From Microcaldota archaeon (GTDB lineage Archaea; Micrarchaeota; Micrarchaeia; Micrarchaeales; CABMGC01), in contig JAJYIA010000003.1 of the NCBI GenBank assembly GCA_021796295.1, forward strand, positions 1-35,421: a stretch of DNA of 35,421 bases, in the 5' to 3' direction. The first letter of the stretch is position 1. Each line of letters starts with the position of its first letter. The notes under the pieces were generated by a model. The model did no database searches. It was given only the letters and a program-made list of their open reading frames with translations, and was not told the DNA's origin. Of the stretch, positions 13,096-21,837 are shown one piece after another. A program made the translations under genes and the position numbers.

Positions 13096-13389
13096 TTATG
13101 CCTTGCTTGCTTTGACCCTCTTAAGCCTTTTCTCCACCTCTGCGCTTATACTGTTGCCGAGCAGGAGTATGAATATGCCGACGGCGAGGGTTATCGCACC
13201 AGTATAGAGGTCGCCGTTCTTCGGCGCGCAGCACTGGATGGCTGCTGTGCTGCCCTCAGGTATGTTAGGGCAGTTGCAGATCCTAGCGTTATTCAGCACA
13301 TACCATACCGAAATGGAGACGATTCCGGCTATAATCCAGCCCAAGCCTGCGGCCAGCACCTCTTTTCTCATCGATTCATCCAGGAGCAT
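13096..13389 (-). CDS. Small two-helix membrane protein, unknown function
   Basis: The 97-residue protein has hydrophobic segments at about residues 12-32 (VLAAGLGWIIAGIVSISVWYV) and 63-82 (GAITLAVGIFILLLGNSI). The external loop contains four Cys (CNC and QCC) that could form disulfides. The C-terminal tail is basic (KRLKRVKASK), as expected for the cytoplasmic side. A second ATG at codon 7 is a possible start. It lies directly upstream of ksgA in the same direction. No family recognised. Confidence 0.65.
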   Translation of the reverse strand: MLLDESMRKEVLAAGLGWIIAGIVSISVWYVLNNARICNCPNIPEGSTAAIQCCAPKNGDLYTGAITLAVGIFILLLGNSISAEVEKRLKRVKASKA

Positions 13390-13421
13390 CGGCTTTCTAT
13401 TAGCTCAAGAACCTATTCGGT

Positions 13422-13438
13422 GCGAAAAGTATAAAAAG
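13422..13438 (+). promoter_or_regulatory. BRE/TATA promoter for the 34-residue Cys-rich gene
   Basis: GCGAAAAG followed by TATAAAAAG lies about 35 bases before the ATG at 13466, giving a predicted start of transcription near 13457. It is divergent from the membrane-protein gene ending at 13389. Confidence 0.6.
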
Positions 13439-13465
13439 TTGCATATGCCAATATAATACGGTTAT

Positions 13466-13570
13466 ATGTGCCAAACATGCGGATGCGCTCCGTGCATGAA
13501 GTGCGGTGCAGAGATAAAAAATAGGGTTTGCGCAGGCTGCAGCAAGCCTTCCAAGTCGTGCACATGCTAG
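13466..13570 (+). CDS. 34-residue Cys-rich zinc-ribbon-like protein
   Basis: A tiny gene starts at ATG 13466 and stops at TAG 13568-13570. Its product contains ten cysteines in pairs: CQTCGC, CMKC, CAGC, CTC. Such spacing suggests one or two zinc or iron-sulfur sites. A good TATA promoter precedes it and the cysteine pattern is far too regular for chance. Small proteins of this CxxCGC-type are, to my recollection, found in several archaea, with unknown function. It is cytoplasmic, without a signal peptide. Confidence 0.75.
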   Translation: MCQTCGCAPCMKCGAEIKNRVCAGCSKPSKSCTC

Positions 13571-13819
13571 GAGCAGGGACAATAGGCTGCACCAGCAGCA
13601 TGCAAAAGTTAGCCGAGATAGCTTATGCTGTAGTGTGGTAAACTGTTTTTTACATAATGTTAATGTGGGATTCTGCATTAATGCCTAATGCGCTGGTCTA
13701 GGCATATGCTTTTATACCTATCTGCCCTCTTATGCCATATGGAATGTGTGCAGATGTGATAATACACCTTTCCGATTCACATTAATGGCACGGCTTAAGC
13801 AGTATTTGCTTATGCTTTC

Positions 13820-15070
13820 ATGGATCTATCAACCTCATACCGGGGCGATAACTTGATATCCAGGGAGCTTAAGTGGTATTATGCCTCATTCAATCTCTTT
13901 GTGTTCTCCCAGGGGCTTATCGGAGCATTCCTGAACCTCTTCTTCTTTGCCAATGACTCATACGTGAGCGTGCTTTATTTCCAGCTCTTTGTAATTATAG
14001 GGGTAACTCTCGCGTTTATAGGCTCGGGTTACCTTCTCAGAAGTATAAAACCAAAGGACCTCTACGCAGCAGGTGAGATCGCCAGAGTTGTGATACTCAT
14101 ATCGCTTGTAGCCGCAGCCGGCTTCATATCCAACCTTTTCTTCTTCGGCATACTGTACGGCATATCAGGGGGCCTCTTCTGGTCGGGTAACAATATTATA
14201 ACGTATGACGTAACAGAGAAGATGGACAGGAACGCCTTTATCTCGTTTAACAACATAGCCAGCGGCGTTGCTACATTTGCGGCACCGTTCATGGCTGGAG
14301 TGCTCATACAGTTCTCATTGCTGAGGGGACCGCTGAGATTCCTCTGGGACTTCGCCGCAGCAGGCGCAATACTGGGGCTCTCCGCAGTAACAATACGCAG
14401 GATAGGCAGAGCAGACGGCGAGGTGCTGCCGTCATTCTCGTTTAGAGACACAATTATAAAGGGTAGGAGCATGTACCAGAAATTCAAGGCCTATTTCTTC
14501 CTGAGCCAGATCTTCGCAATACCTTTCCTGATCATACTGCCGATATATGTCTTTCAGATTACAGGCAGCTACCTCATTGCAGGCATCTTCACGAGCTATA
14601 TGGTATTGGCCTCTGTGGCATCAAACTTCATATTCAGGAACGGGGCCAGAAGATGGGATCTCTTCATGAGAATTGCAGTGCTGGCAATCATGCTCTCTTC
14701 GATTACACTCCTCATGCCCAAAATAATACAGCCTCCGTGGAATGCCTTCCTATTTACAGGATTATACACCTTCTTCTCTACTCCGCTTAACAACAAGGCC
14801 GCGTTAAACTTCTACAAGCTGATTGACTCGAACCGCGACATAAACCGCGTCTTCTTCTGGATAAACAGAGAGTATTACATCAATATAGCAAGGGCTCTTG
14901 TTGTCCTGCTTATGTTTGCGCTTCTTTTTGTGTTCAGGGTAAGCAGCCTGGGCCTTTTGCTGATGCTGCCTTTCCTCACGCCTTACGCGCTCATATTCCT
15001 GAAGGTTTCGCATGACGGAATTCCAATGAAGGGAATTAGTCTTATCAGAGGCATAGTGCAGAAATACTGA
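13820..15070 (+). CDS. MFS-type transporter
   Basis: This 416-residue membrane protein has about 12 hydrophobic segments separated by a central loop (about residues 195-220), which is the major facilitator superfamily layout. Segments include VLYFQLFVIIGVTLAFIGSG, FGILYGISGGLFWSGNNI and, in the second half, FFLSQIFAIPFLIILPIYVF and LVVLLMFALLFVF. The family exchanges or pumps small solutes using ion gradients. The substrate is not predictable. It has its own upstream region of about 250 bases, and no cotranscribed neighbour is seen. Confidence 0.78.
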   Translation: MDLSTSYRGDNLISRELKWYYASFNLFVFSQGLIGAFLNLFFFANDSYVSVLYFQLFVIIGVTLAFIGSGYLLRSIKPKDLYAAGEIARVVILISLVAAAGFISNLFFFGILYGISGGLFWSGNNIITYDVTEKMDRNAFISFNNIASGVATFAAPFMAGVLIQFSLLRGPLRFLWDFAAAGAILGLSAVTIRRIGRADGEVLPSFSFRDTIIKGRSMYQKFKAYFFLSQIFAIPFLIILPIYVFQITGSYLIAGIFTSYMVLASVASNFIFRNGARRWDLFMRIAVLAIMLSSITLLMPKIIQPPWNAFLFTGLYTFFSTPLNNKAALNFYKLIDSNRDINRVFFWINREYYINIARALVVLLMFALLFVFRVSSLGLLLMLPFLTPYALIFLKVSHDGIPMKGISLIRGIVQKY

Positions 15071-15100
15071 AGGCTTTACTCAGAAATGACATATTCCTGC

Positions 15101-15565
15101 CTATAGGCGGGCCAGGACGCCACTCTTATCTATTCTGCCTTTTGCTATCTCAGAAGAGGATATAGGGATGCCGTTCTCTGCCATGACCCTCCTTACCATC
15201 ACTATGCGCAGTGCTTTGAGGCCTTTTTTCCTGCGTATCGTGTTTATCTCCTTAGCTGCAGCAAGAGTTTCAGACGTTACGACAATCACATCAAAGTCAT
15301 TGCTTAGTGAGGGGCCGTACCTGTCGCTTATGGGCATTATGAAAAAGGGCTTGCCGAACCCCCTCAGCCTTTTTATTAGAACATTCTTTCTTTTTGCATA
15401 GGGCTCAGCATAGCCTGGCTTGTGCTTCCTTACATAGGCATCTGTTGTAAGGCCCACATATACCTCATCGCCTGATGCAAAGGCCTTTTTCAGGAATGCA
15501 AGGTGGCCTTTATGCAGATGCGAAAAGGTGCCGCCTATTACAACCCTTCTCATGTTTCTCTGCAT
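15101..15565 (-). CDS. coaD: Phosphopantetheine adenylyltransferase, archaeal type
   Basis: The enzyme transfers AMP from ATP to 4'-phosphopantetheine, giving dephospho-CoA in coenzyme A synthesis. The 154-residue protein begins with the nucleotidyltransferase signature GGTFSHLHKGH (11-21, HxGH-type) and ends with ISSSEIAKGRIDKSG, equivalent to the family's ISST/S motif. The long loop before the second motif is typical of the archaeal/eukaryotic version (COG1019) rather than bacterial CoaD. It is convergent with the MFS gene and lies 15 bases downstream of the permease stop region. Confidence 0.9.
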   Translation of the reverse strand: MQRNMRRVVIGGTFSHLHKGHLAFLKKAFASGDEVYVGLTTDAYVRKHKPGYAEPYAKRKNVLIKRLRGFGKPFFIMPISDRYGPSLSNDFDVIVVTSETLAAAKEINTIRRKKGLKALRIVMVRRVMAENGIPISSSEIAKGRIDKSGVLARL

Positions 15566-15580
15566 AAATACACCATTGAA

Positions 15581-16891
15581 TTATTTGAATGGTGGCCTGC
15601 GCTTTACGCCAGATACGTATATGATGATGAGCAGGATCGCGACTGCACCCCCTGCCAGAAGGGAGTAGACGGAAAGGCCGTAGAGGAATAGGACGAGCGC
15701 TGCTATTGTTATCAGGGAAAGGAAGGTCCCGAAAGGCATCCTGAACGTGCCGCGCCTTCCATGCCTTATGAAATGAAGCAGGGCGAGACTCATCATCAGG
15801 TACGTAAAAAGAAGGCCGAAGTTTGCTATCGAGGCTATTACATAGATGTTTCCCAACAGCAGAAGCATGAGCATACCTATCACGGCAGAGAGTATCGTGG
15901 CATTTGAAGCGACGTCGCGTTTCCTGTCATATACGCTTAAGCTTCTAGGTATGAGACCATCTGCGCCTATCTGGTACATGACTCTCGAAGCCGTAAGCAG
16001 CCATGAAAGAGTTGCCGATGCTGTTGCGACAAGCGCGCCTATGCCCACTGCGATGAGAAGCAGGGAGGGCGCAGCTGCATTCTTCAGTGCGAACGCAAGC
16101 GGGTCTGCCATGCCCACAGTGTAGCTCGAGGCCGGAGCGAGAAGCAGCAGTGCAACAACAACCATCACGTATACGAGCATGCTTATGGCCACCGAGAGTA
16201 TGATGGCCCTTGCTGCGCCCTTAGCTCCGCCCTTTATTTTGGATGTGAATGTGCTTATTGACTGGAAGCCAGTATATGCGAAGAAGAGGGTTATGCCTGC
16301 TGCAAGAAGGTTGCCAGTGCTGCCGCCTGAGGCTGAGCTGACAGAGAAGAAGTTGGAAGGTCCTTTTGAATAGGCATAGAAAGCGGCAAAGGCGGCGAAT
16401 GCTATTAGTATGCATATTTTGACAAGCACTAGCAGGAAGTCCAGGCCTGCCGCCTTCTTTATGCCGAGCAGGTTTACAATGGCAAGCGCAAGCACAAGGA
16501 TTATTCCCAACACTGCAGGGTAGAAGCCTGATGCAAGGCCCAGCATGCCCGCGAGATATGAACCAAAGCCCAATGCTATCACAGCCACGCCTGCAGAGTA
16601 GCTGAAGTACATCATCAGGCCCGTCACGAAGCCTGCGCCTTTTCCGAAGGCGTTATATACATAGGAATATGAGGACCCAGTGGAATTAGGGAATATCGAG
16701 CCGAGCTCTCCGAGCTCGAGCGCCACAAGCATGGCTATGATGCCTACAAGCACGAATGCGGATATGGAGAGCCAGGCCGAGCCTGCCAGTGCTATGACGC
16801 TGCCGCTGAGCACGAAGATGCCTGCGCCAACTATTGCGCCTATGCCTACGCCTGTTGCCACGGCCACGCTAACGCGCTTCCTGCCAGCCAT
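15581..16891 (-). CDS. APC-family amino acid permease
   Basis: From the ATG at 16891 the protein has 436 residues and about 12 membrane segments. The first carries the APC signature GVGIGAIVGAGIFVLSGSVIAL with the substrate-binding GAG motif. FGKGAGFVTGLMMYFSYSAG and FFAYTGFQSISTFTSKIKGG follow. A longer frame extends to 17068, but the extra N-terminal residues are not membrane-like and would overlap the divergent dph2 gene by 81 bases or more, so the inner start is preferred. It probably takes up amino acids or polyamines by proton symport. Confidence 0.88.
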   Translation of the reverse strand: MAGRKRVSVAVATGVGIGAIVGAGIFVLSGSVIALAGSAWLSISAFVLVGIIAMLVALELGELGSIFPNSTGSSYSYVYNAFGKGAGFVTGLMMYFSYSAGVAVIALGFGSYLAGMLGLASGFYPAVLGIILVLALAIVNLLGIKKAAGLDFLLVLVKICILIAFAAFAAFYAYSKGPSNFFSVSSASGGSTGNLLAAGITLFFAYTGFQSISTFTSKIKGGAKGAARAIILSVAISMLVYVMVVVALLLLAPASSYTVGMADPLAFALKNAAAPSLLLIAVGIGALVATASATLSWLLTASRVMYQIGADGLIPRSLSVYDRKRDVASNATILSAVIGMLMLLLLGNIYVIASIANFGLLFTYLMMSLALLHFIRHGRRGTFRMPFGTFLSLITIAALVLFLYGLSVYSLLAGGAVAILLIIIYVSGVKRRPPFK

Positions 16892-16948
16892 GATTCTCTT
16901 TGCATAATGAGCCTTATAGCAGTTTCGCTGCACATGTTCGCTGTAGGA

Positions 16949-16957
16949 TTTATAAAG
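16949..16957 (+). promoter_or_regulatory. TATA box of dph2
   Basis: TTTATAAAG lies 31-39 bases before the ATG at 16988, predicting a very short leader. It sits in the divergent spacer between the permease and dph2 genes. Confidence 0.55.
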
Positions 16958-16987
16958 GAGAAGCGGCCATAACAGTATGTGGTTTTG

Positions 16988-17911
16988 ATGCGTATTCTTC
17001 TGCAGTTTCCGGAGGGCCTTAAGCAGAAGGCTCTTGAGCATGCGGCTGCGCTTGAGAAGGAGGGCCATGAGGTTTTTATATCAGCATCGCAAACGTTCGG
17101 AGCATGCGACCTTGCGATAGACGAGGCAAAGGCACTGAAGGCAGACAAGATAGTGCACTTCGGGCATAATGAATTTCATAAGACGGATTTCAATGTGGAG
17201 TATGTGCCTTACAGGATAGATGCGCAGCTCGGCATACTCAGGGATACACTGAAATATCTAAAGGCATTTTCAAAGATAGGCATAGTCACTACAGTGCAGC
17301 ATATTCACCAACTCGGTGAGATTCAGGACTTCTATGAAGGCAACGGAAAGGAGGTGCATATAGGGAAGCCTTATGGCTTTGCAAAGGAAAGGGGCCAGGT
17401 GCTCGGCTGCGATATAGGCAGCGCAGCCTCAATAGATAAGGAGGTAGAGGCCTTTGTTTACTTCGGCGGGGGCATATTCCATCCTATAGGTGCACTGCTC
17501 AGCACTACAAAGCCCTTCCTTGCCGCAGACCCGTTTAACAACAGGGTTGAGTTTATAGACAGGTACAGGGAGCAGGAACGAAAAAGGCAGAGAGGACGCA
17601 TTGCGGCAGCGCTTTCTGCAAAGGCATTCGGCATACTGGTAAGCACGAAGAACGGCCAGCACAATATAGAACTAGCAAGGCTTCTTAAAGGCGTAATAGA
17701 AAGCAAAGGCATGAAGGCAGCTATACTGGTATCGAACAGCATAGACTTCGAGGCCCTTGACAACATGCTTGAATTCGACGCTTTTGTGAACACAGCGTGC
17801 CCAAGGATAGCCATTGATGATAATGCAAGGATAAGAAGGCCATTACTGAGCGCAAACGAGCTCATGGATGTCATAAGGATAAGGGCTTGTGGAGAAGAAG
17901 GCAGAAGGTAG
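16988..17911 (+). CDS. dph2: 2-(3-amino-3-carboxypropyl)histidine synthase (diphthamide biosynthesis, Dph2)
   Basis: This is a non-canonical radical-SAM enzyme that starts diphthamide formation on a histidine of elongation factor 2. Its 4Fe-4S cluster is held by three widely spaced cysteines, and all three are present: TFGACDLA (about C40), VLGCDIG (about C141) and NTACPRIAIDD (about C271). The rest also fits (FPEGLKQKA, FGHNEFH, VQHIHQLGEI). At about 307 residues it has the archaeal length. A GTG at 16979 is an alternative start. The presence of diphthamide synthesis supports an archaeal origin. Confidence 0.93.
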   Translation: MRILLQFPEGLKQKALEHAAALEKEGHEVFISASQTFGACDLAIDEAKALKADKIVHFGHNEFHKTDFNVEYVPYRIDAQLGILRDTLKYLKAFSKIGIVTTVQHIHQLGEIQDFYEGNGKEVHIGKPYGFAKERGQVLGCDIGSAASIDKEVEAFVYFGGGIFHPIGALLSTTKPFLAADPFNNRVEFIDRYREQERKRQRGRIAAALSAKAFGILVSTKNGQHNIELARLLKGVIESKGMKAAILVSNSIDFEALDNMLEFDAFVNTACPRIAIDDNARIRRPLLSANELMDVIRIRACGEEGRR

Positions 17912-18011
17912 GAAAAAGGAAGCCGGGAAGTAAGAAAGCAAAGGCATGAGGATATGTAGTGCGGCATTCGTTCTAAATGAGTTAGATTTACGCCACCTAA
18001 ACAAAGTGGCA

Positions 18012-18049
18012 AAAAAATAAAGAAAAGCCATCTGCCACGCAGATGGCTT
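18012..18049 (-). terminator. Intrinsic-type terminator downstream of the pilin gene
   Basis: A perfect 11-bp stem, AAGCCATCTGC and GCAGATGGCTT (18025-18049, loop CAC), lies 18 bases beyond the pilin stop. On the minus strand it is followed by a T-rich run ending TTTATTTTTTT. A hairpin plus U-tract is the bacterial arrangement. Archaea usually end on U-tracts without a hairpin, so the stem may also protect the mRNA 3' end. Confidence 0.7.
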
Positions 18050-18067
18050 AGAGCCTATTCCTGAACT

Positions 18068-18571
18068 CTAGGACGCCTTCGCAGTCACTGTTGCAACCTG
18101 TGAATACAGCTGCTGGCCGCTTTCAGTATAGGTTGCCCAGATATAGCCGCTGATTGCTGTGCCTATGGTTGTAGAAGCTGGAGAGACAGGCAGACTTATC
18201 TGCTTTGTTTCTCCTGATACAAAGGCTGTTGATCCTGTAACTACCTGGTTGCTTGGCAATGACAGTGCAGACGGACCACCTGCCTGCATCGTAGCCACCG
18301 TAGTCTGGTTTACGAAATAGGCATTAACAGCAGTCCATGTAGCACCAGTGTTCTGGCCGAATGTTATTATAAGGTTGCCAGTTGTGTGCAAGTAAACAGG
18401 ACCCTGGCATGTGTAACCTGAAGATGCTACGCATGACGTTCCGAGCAGCGCAGCTCCGTTGAAGACACCCAGTGAGAAGAGTGCTCCGAGAACTACAGCG
18501 ATTATGAGTATCGCCCACCCATATGTCATCAGGTATTCCATAGCGCTTTGCAACTTAAATTTCCTTTTCAT
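18068..18571 (-). CDS. Class III signal-peptide pilin-like protein
   Basis: The 167-residue protein begins with a short basic leader (KRKFKL) and the class III motif QSAMEYLMTYGWAILIIAVV. This is the processing site and hydrophobic assembly helix of archaeal type IV pilin-like subunits, cut by an archaeal prepilin peptidase before the Q. The remainder is Thr/Ser-rich, beta-strand-like and carries sequons (NQTT), as expected for the exposed head domain. It is monocistronic, with a strong ribosome site, a TATA box and a terminator, suggesting high expression as a pilus or adhesion subunit. Confidence 0.85.
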   Translation of the reverse strand: MKRKFKLQSAMEYLMTYGWAILIIAVVLGALFSLGVFNGAALLGTSCVASSGYTCQGPVYLHTTGNLIITFGQNTGATWTAVNAYFVNQTTVATMQAGGPSALSLPSNQVVTGSTAFVSGETKQISLPVSPASTTIGTAISGYIWATYTESGQQLYSQVATVTAKAS

Positions 18572-18581
18572 GTTATCAAAT

Positions 18582-18624
18582 CCTCCTCAAATTCTAACAT
18601 AATAACAATAGAAATATATTTAAA
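18582..18624 (-). promoter_or_regulatory. Pilin promoter and strong ribosome site
   Basis: On the minus strand TTTAAATATATTT (18612-18624) forms the TATA region. GAGGAGG (18582-18588) is a near-perfect Shine-Dalgarno sequence 10 bases before the ATG at 18571. Such a strong site is unusual among the genes of this window. Confidence 0.65.
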
Positions 18625-18718
18625 GCTTGCTGTGATTTCTTGCTTCTAAGGTGCAACGCCTTTTTCCAGTTTTAAAGGTAAGGGTTAGGCTCTGTCGGGG
18701 CAATTCCAGGATAATGGC

Positions 18719-19285
18719 TTATGCACCGCTTTTCCTGAACGAGAGGAGCGCGCTTGCTGTGCCTTCTATTTGGATCCTTGCGGTATCCTGCTTGCGCCTC
18801 AGGTCAGGCAATATTGAGTTGGCAAACCTCATGTGGAGCAATGAATCATAAATCTCAACCATTGTCTCGTAGTAGTGCTCTGCCTTATCTGCGTTGCCGT
18901 GCCTCAGCTCCTCGTACGCCTCGCGCTTAAGCTCTCCGACAACGTCAAGAACCCCGAGAAGATACGCGGCTTCGCCTACGCCTGTCCTCCTTATGCCGGG
19001 AATGCCTTTTCCTGTTAGTATATTATATAGTATACATGCCTCTGCGTATTCCTGGTTGGCCTGCAGCGCATAGAACTCATGGCCTTTCTCAATGTTTTTG
19101 AGCCTTGCTGCCATGGCCTTCAGCCTTCCCAGCAGGCGCGCTGCCTCACCTCTTCTGCGCGCATGCATGAGCGTTATTGACTTAGCAGACATCCTTATCA
19201 TTTCCCTTGATAAGGCCATTACGCTGTCGCGCCCTTTCTGCAGGCCTAAAAGCCTTCTCTCTATGCTGTTTGAATCTTTTATCAC
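18719..19285 (-). CDS. Translin-family protein
   Basis: The 188-residue, mostly helical protein matches the archaeal translin family (COG2178): QANQEYAEACILYNIL, then GVGEAAYLLGVLDVVGELKREAYEEL, and the C-terminal block LLHMRFANSILPDLRRKQDTARIQIEGT. Translins form ring-shaped octamers that bind and sometimes cleave single-stranded RNA or DNA; the archaeal role is not settled. It starts at GTG with a 4-base overlap with the stop of the DNA glycosylase gene, so the two are translated together. Confidence 0.85.
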   Translation of the reverse strand: MIKDSNSIERRLLGLQKGRDSVMALSREMIRMSAKSITLMHARRRGEAARLLGRLKAMAARLKNIEKGHEFYALQANQEYAEACILYNILTGKGIPGIRRTGVGEAAYLLGVLDVVGELKREAYEELRHGNADKAEHYYETMVEIYDSLLHMRFANSILPDLRRKQDTARIQIEGTASALLSFRKSGA

Positions 19286-20190
19286 TTGGATGCACCTATA
19301 CCCCTTAGCCTTCCATATGTATATATGTATTCATGCGCATAGCCCGCAAGGCCTTTCCACCTTGACCTTGCAAAGGCGCGGATTTCACGCATACTGCTCC
19401 TTCTGCTGTTCAGATATCTCTTCTCCATGACCCTCTTCACCCATACGTCTATGGGAAAGGCCTCGTACCTCTTGTAGCCGAAGAGGAGTATGCAGTCTGC
19501 GACCTTCTCCCCTACGCCATCTAACCCCATCAGATGACTCTTTGCAGATTCGTAATCCATGCCCTGCACATCATCGAGCCATCCTTCAGAGCACTTTATG
19601 GCTGCGTTCCTTATGTAACGCGACCTGAATCCTGCGCCGCACGCACTGAGCTCTTCAAGCCCGGCCTTGGCTAGAGACTTCGGCAAAGGAAAGAGGCTTG
19701 CAGCATAATCCCCGGTGTTTAGAACCTCCCCGTACCGTTTGCGCAGATTCTGCACTATGCCCCTTATGCGCTTTATGTTGTTGAACTGGGATATGATGAA
19801 GCACAGGGTTGTTTCCCAGGGATCGTTCTGCGTTACCCTGAGCCCGTACAGGCTTGATATGGCCTCGGATATGAAGGCGTCGGTCTCTATGCCCTTGTAT
19901 ATGCTATGCATGTCCTCGTCTATGCCGAACCTTAGCCTTATCTCTTTCAGGGCTTTGGCTCTTGTATATGCACCGGAATAGCCGTAGCGCAGCGACATTG
20001 CCCTCTCGTCACCCGTGCCCTCCAAAAATATGACGCCTTTGCTTGTCGCGTATTCCAGCGTTTCCTTTCCGTTGCCTTTGGAATACTCGGCATGGAATGT
20101 GAGGGGCTGGCCGCTCATGAACGTAGACTTTATGCTGAATGCATTGGCACTGATGCCTGTTCTCAGGCGCGGAATAGCCTTCTTATGCAT
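19282..20190 (-). CDS. 8-oxoguanine DNA glycosylase (OGG1-like, HhH-GPD)
   Basis: The enzyme removes oxidised guanine and nicks the abasic site. The 302-residue protein has the OGG1-type entry motif QNDPWETTLCFIISQFNNIKRI (119-140), the helix-hairpin-helix LMGLDGVGEKVADCILLFG with catalytic Lys229, and the catalytic Asp248 in AFPIDVWVKR. Its N-terminal ~100 residues fit the antiparallel beta domain of OGG1, which distinguishes it from the shorter Ogg2 and AGOG types. It lies between glycyl-tRNA synthetase (15 bases upstream) and the translin gene, in one operon. Confidence 0.9.
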   Translation of the reverse strand: MHKKAIPRLRTGISANAFSIKSTFMSGQPLTFHAEYSKGNGKETLEYATSKGVIFLEGTGDERAMSLRYGYSGAYTRAKALKEIRLRFGIDEDMHSIYKGIETDAFISEAISSLYGLRVTQNDPWETTLCFIISQFNNIKRIRGIVQNLRKRYGEVLNTGDYAASLFPLPKSLAKAGLEELSACGAGFRSRYIRNAAIKCSEGWLDDVQGMDYESAKSHLMGLDGVGEKVADCILLFGYKRYEAFPIDVWVKRVMEKRYLNSRRSSMREIRAFARSRWKGLAGYAHEYIYTYGRLRGIGASK

Positions 20191-20204
20191 TATAGCACCC
20201 TGCC

Positions 20205-21674
20205 CTATACAATGCTGCCTATGGGCTTTCTCTCCTGTTTTGTAGTGTCCCTGTTTCTTACAGTAACGGTATCATCCTCAAGGGTCTGATAATCGCAGGT
20301 TATTGCGTAGGGTATGCCTATCTCGTCGGATTTGGCATACCTCTTGCCTATGCTGCCTGATTCCGAGTAATATACAGGCATGGACTTCTCCGCCATAAGC
20401 CTGTAGAGCCCCCTTGACTTGAGAAGAAGCCTTTCATCCTTCTGAAGCGGAAAGAGGGCATTCCTGTAAGGCGCAATGTCCTCCTTAAGCCTTAGCCAGG
20501 CCCAGCCGCGATCCTCTCCAGGCTGCACACTGTTTTCAAGAAGGCTCAGGAGAAGCCTGTCAAGGCCTATACTGGATTCTACTACATGGGGCACGATGCT
20601 CCTCCCGTTATCAGATATCTTTATCTCCTTGCCTGAAAGCTTGGAATGCTGTGAAAGGTCGTAATCTGCACGGTAGGCATTGCCTGCAACCTCTATGTAG
20701 CCATACTGGGTTTTTATCTCAAGGTCAGCGTTGCCCTTCGAATAATGCGGCAGTTCCTCTTTTTCAAGGGCCCTGAATCTGTAAAGGCTTTCGTCTATGC
20801 CTATTTTGTCAAGGAAGGCCTTTTCCATGTAAAGGAAGAGGGCAAAATACCGGTTTGGTATGCTGCCGTTTTCAAGAAGGTCTGCAAGTTTATTCCTTCG
20901 CGTTATGTTCTCTCCTCTTCCAATAAAATTTATCTCTGTGCCGAGCAGTTTCTCTATCTCGAAAATGCCAAGGCTATCCTGCACTGCGGCGCTGTCAAAG
21001 AAGAGCTCGCTCTCCATCTGCGTGAACTCGCGCATACGCACAAGCTGCTGCCTCGGCGAAATCTCATTCCTGTAGGCCTTGCCTGCCTGGCATATCACTG
21101 CAGGCAGCCTGATGCCGTAGGTCTTTGCAAGCCTCCTGAAGCCCACGAAAATGCCCTGGGCGGTTTCAGGCCTCAGATATGCAGCCTCGTTGCCGTGGCC
21201 TGCCTGCGTCCTGAACATAAGGTTGAAGTCCTCGATGCCGTCAAGCTTGTTGCCGCACCTCTCGCAGCGGAGCCCTTCCGCCTTGAGCCTTTCTGCAAGC
21301 CCGCTCTTGCCAAGCCTTTTCACTGCAGCAAGCTCCTTCTCGTCGCCCTTCTTTGCATAGAAGTCTTCCAGAAGCTTGTCTGCGCGGTATGCTGACCCGC
21401 ATGTGCCGCATCGTGTTATGGGATCTGTGAATGTAGCGAGATGGCCGCTTGCCTTTAGCACAATCTCAGGTGTCACCGTAGAGGTCTCGGCCTCTAGTGA
21501 GCCCAGCTTATCTACAAAGAGGCTCCGCCATTCGCGCTCTATGTTCTTTTTTATTCTGAGGCCTATGTTGCCGTAATCGTAGAAGCCGCTTATGCCTTCG
21601 TATATGTCGAAGGCAGGGTAATAAAGGCCGCGCCTCTCTATTATCGAAGAGGCATCTGCTTTTTCATCTGGCAT
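20205..21674 (-). CDS. glyS: Glycyl-tRNA synthetase (class II, archaeal/eukaryotic type)
   Basis: The enzyme charges tRNA-Gly and works as a homodimer. The 489-residue protein shows GFYDYGNIGLRIKKNIEREW, the zinc-binding pairs CGTCG and CERCG, motif 2 (AYRNEISPRQQLVRMREFTQMESELFF), LRPETAQGIFVGF, and motif 3 (VVESSIGLDRLLLSLL). The C-terminal anticodon-binding domain follows. An in-frame TTG at 21675-21677 is an alternative start; the ATG is used here. It heads an operon with the glycosylase and translin genes. Confidence 0.94.
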   Translation of the reverse strand: MPDEKADASSIIERRGLYYPAFDIYEGISGFYDYGNIGLRIKKNIEREWRSLFVDKLGSLEAETSTVTPEIVLKASGHLATFTDPITRCGTCGSAYRADKLLEDFYAKKGDEKELAAVKRLGKSGLAERLKAEGLRCERCGNKLDGIEDFNLMFRTQAGHGNEAAYLRPETAQGIFVGFRRLAKTYGIRLPAVICQAGKAYRNEISPRQQLVRMREFTQMESELFFDSAAVQDSLGIFEIEKLLGTEINFIGRGENITRRNKLADLLENGSIPNRYFALFLYMEKAFLDKIGIDESLYRFRALEKEELPHYSKGNADLEIKTQYGYIEVAGNAYRADYDLSQHSKLSGKEIKISDNGRSIVPHVVESSIGLDRLLLSLLENSVQPGEDRGWAWLRLKEDIAPYRNALFPLQKDERLLLKSRGLYRLMAEKSMPVYYSESGSIGKRYAKSDEIGIPYAITCDYQTLEDDTVTVRNRDTTKQERKPIGSIV

Positions 21675-21837
21675 CAAACCACAGCTAAACGCCTATGCCC
21701 AATACACCATGCATAAGGTGTTTGCTAACATTTCTACGCACAGGTATAAAATATCATCGCCTTGGCGCAGGGCCTTCGAAGGCAACATTATTATACGTAA
21801 ATGTATACATGACCACAGTATGCTGTGGTGGGTGAGG

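Noticed and set aside
16892-17068. N-terminal extension of the APC permease
   Set aside because: It would overlap dph2 and its promoter; the residues are unlike a permease N-terminus, and the ATG at 16891 leads straight into the first membrane segment.
20745-21395. Long plus-strand ORF of 216 codons
   Set aside because: It lies entirely antisense to glyS, whose reading frame is certain.
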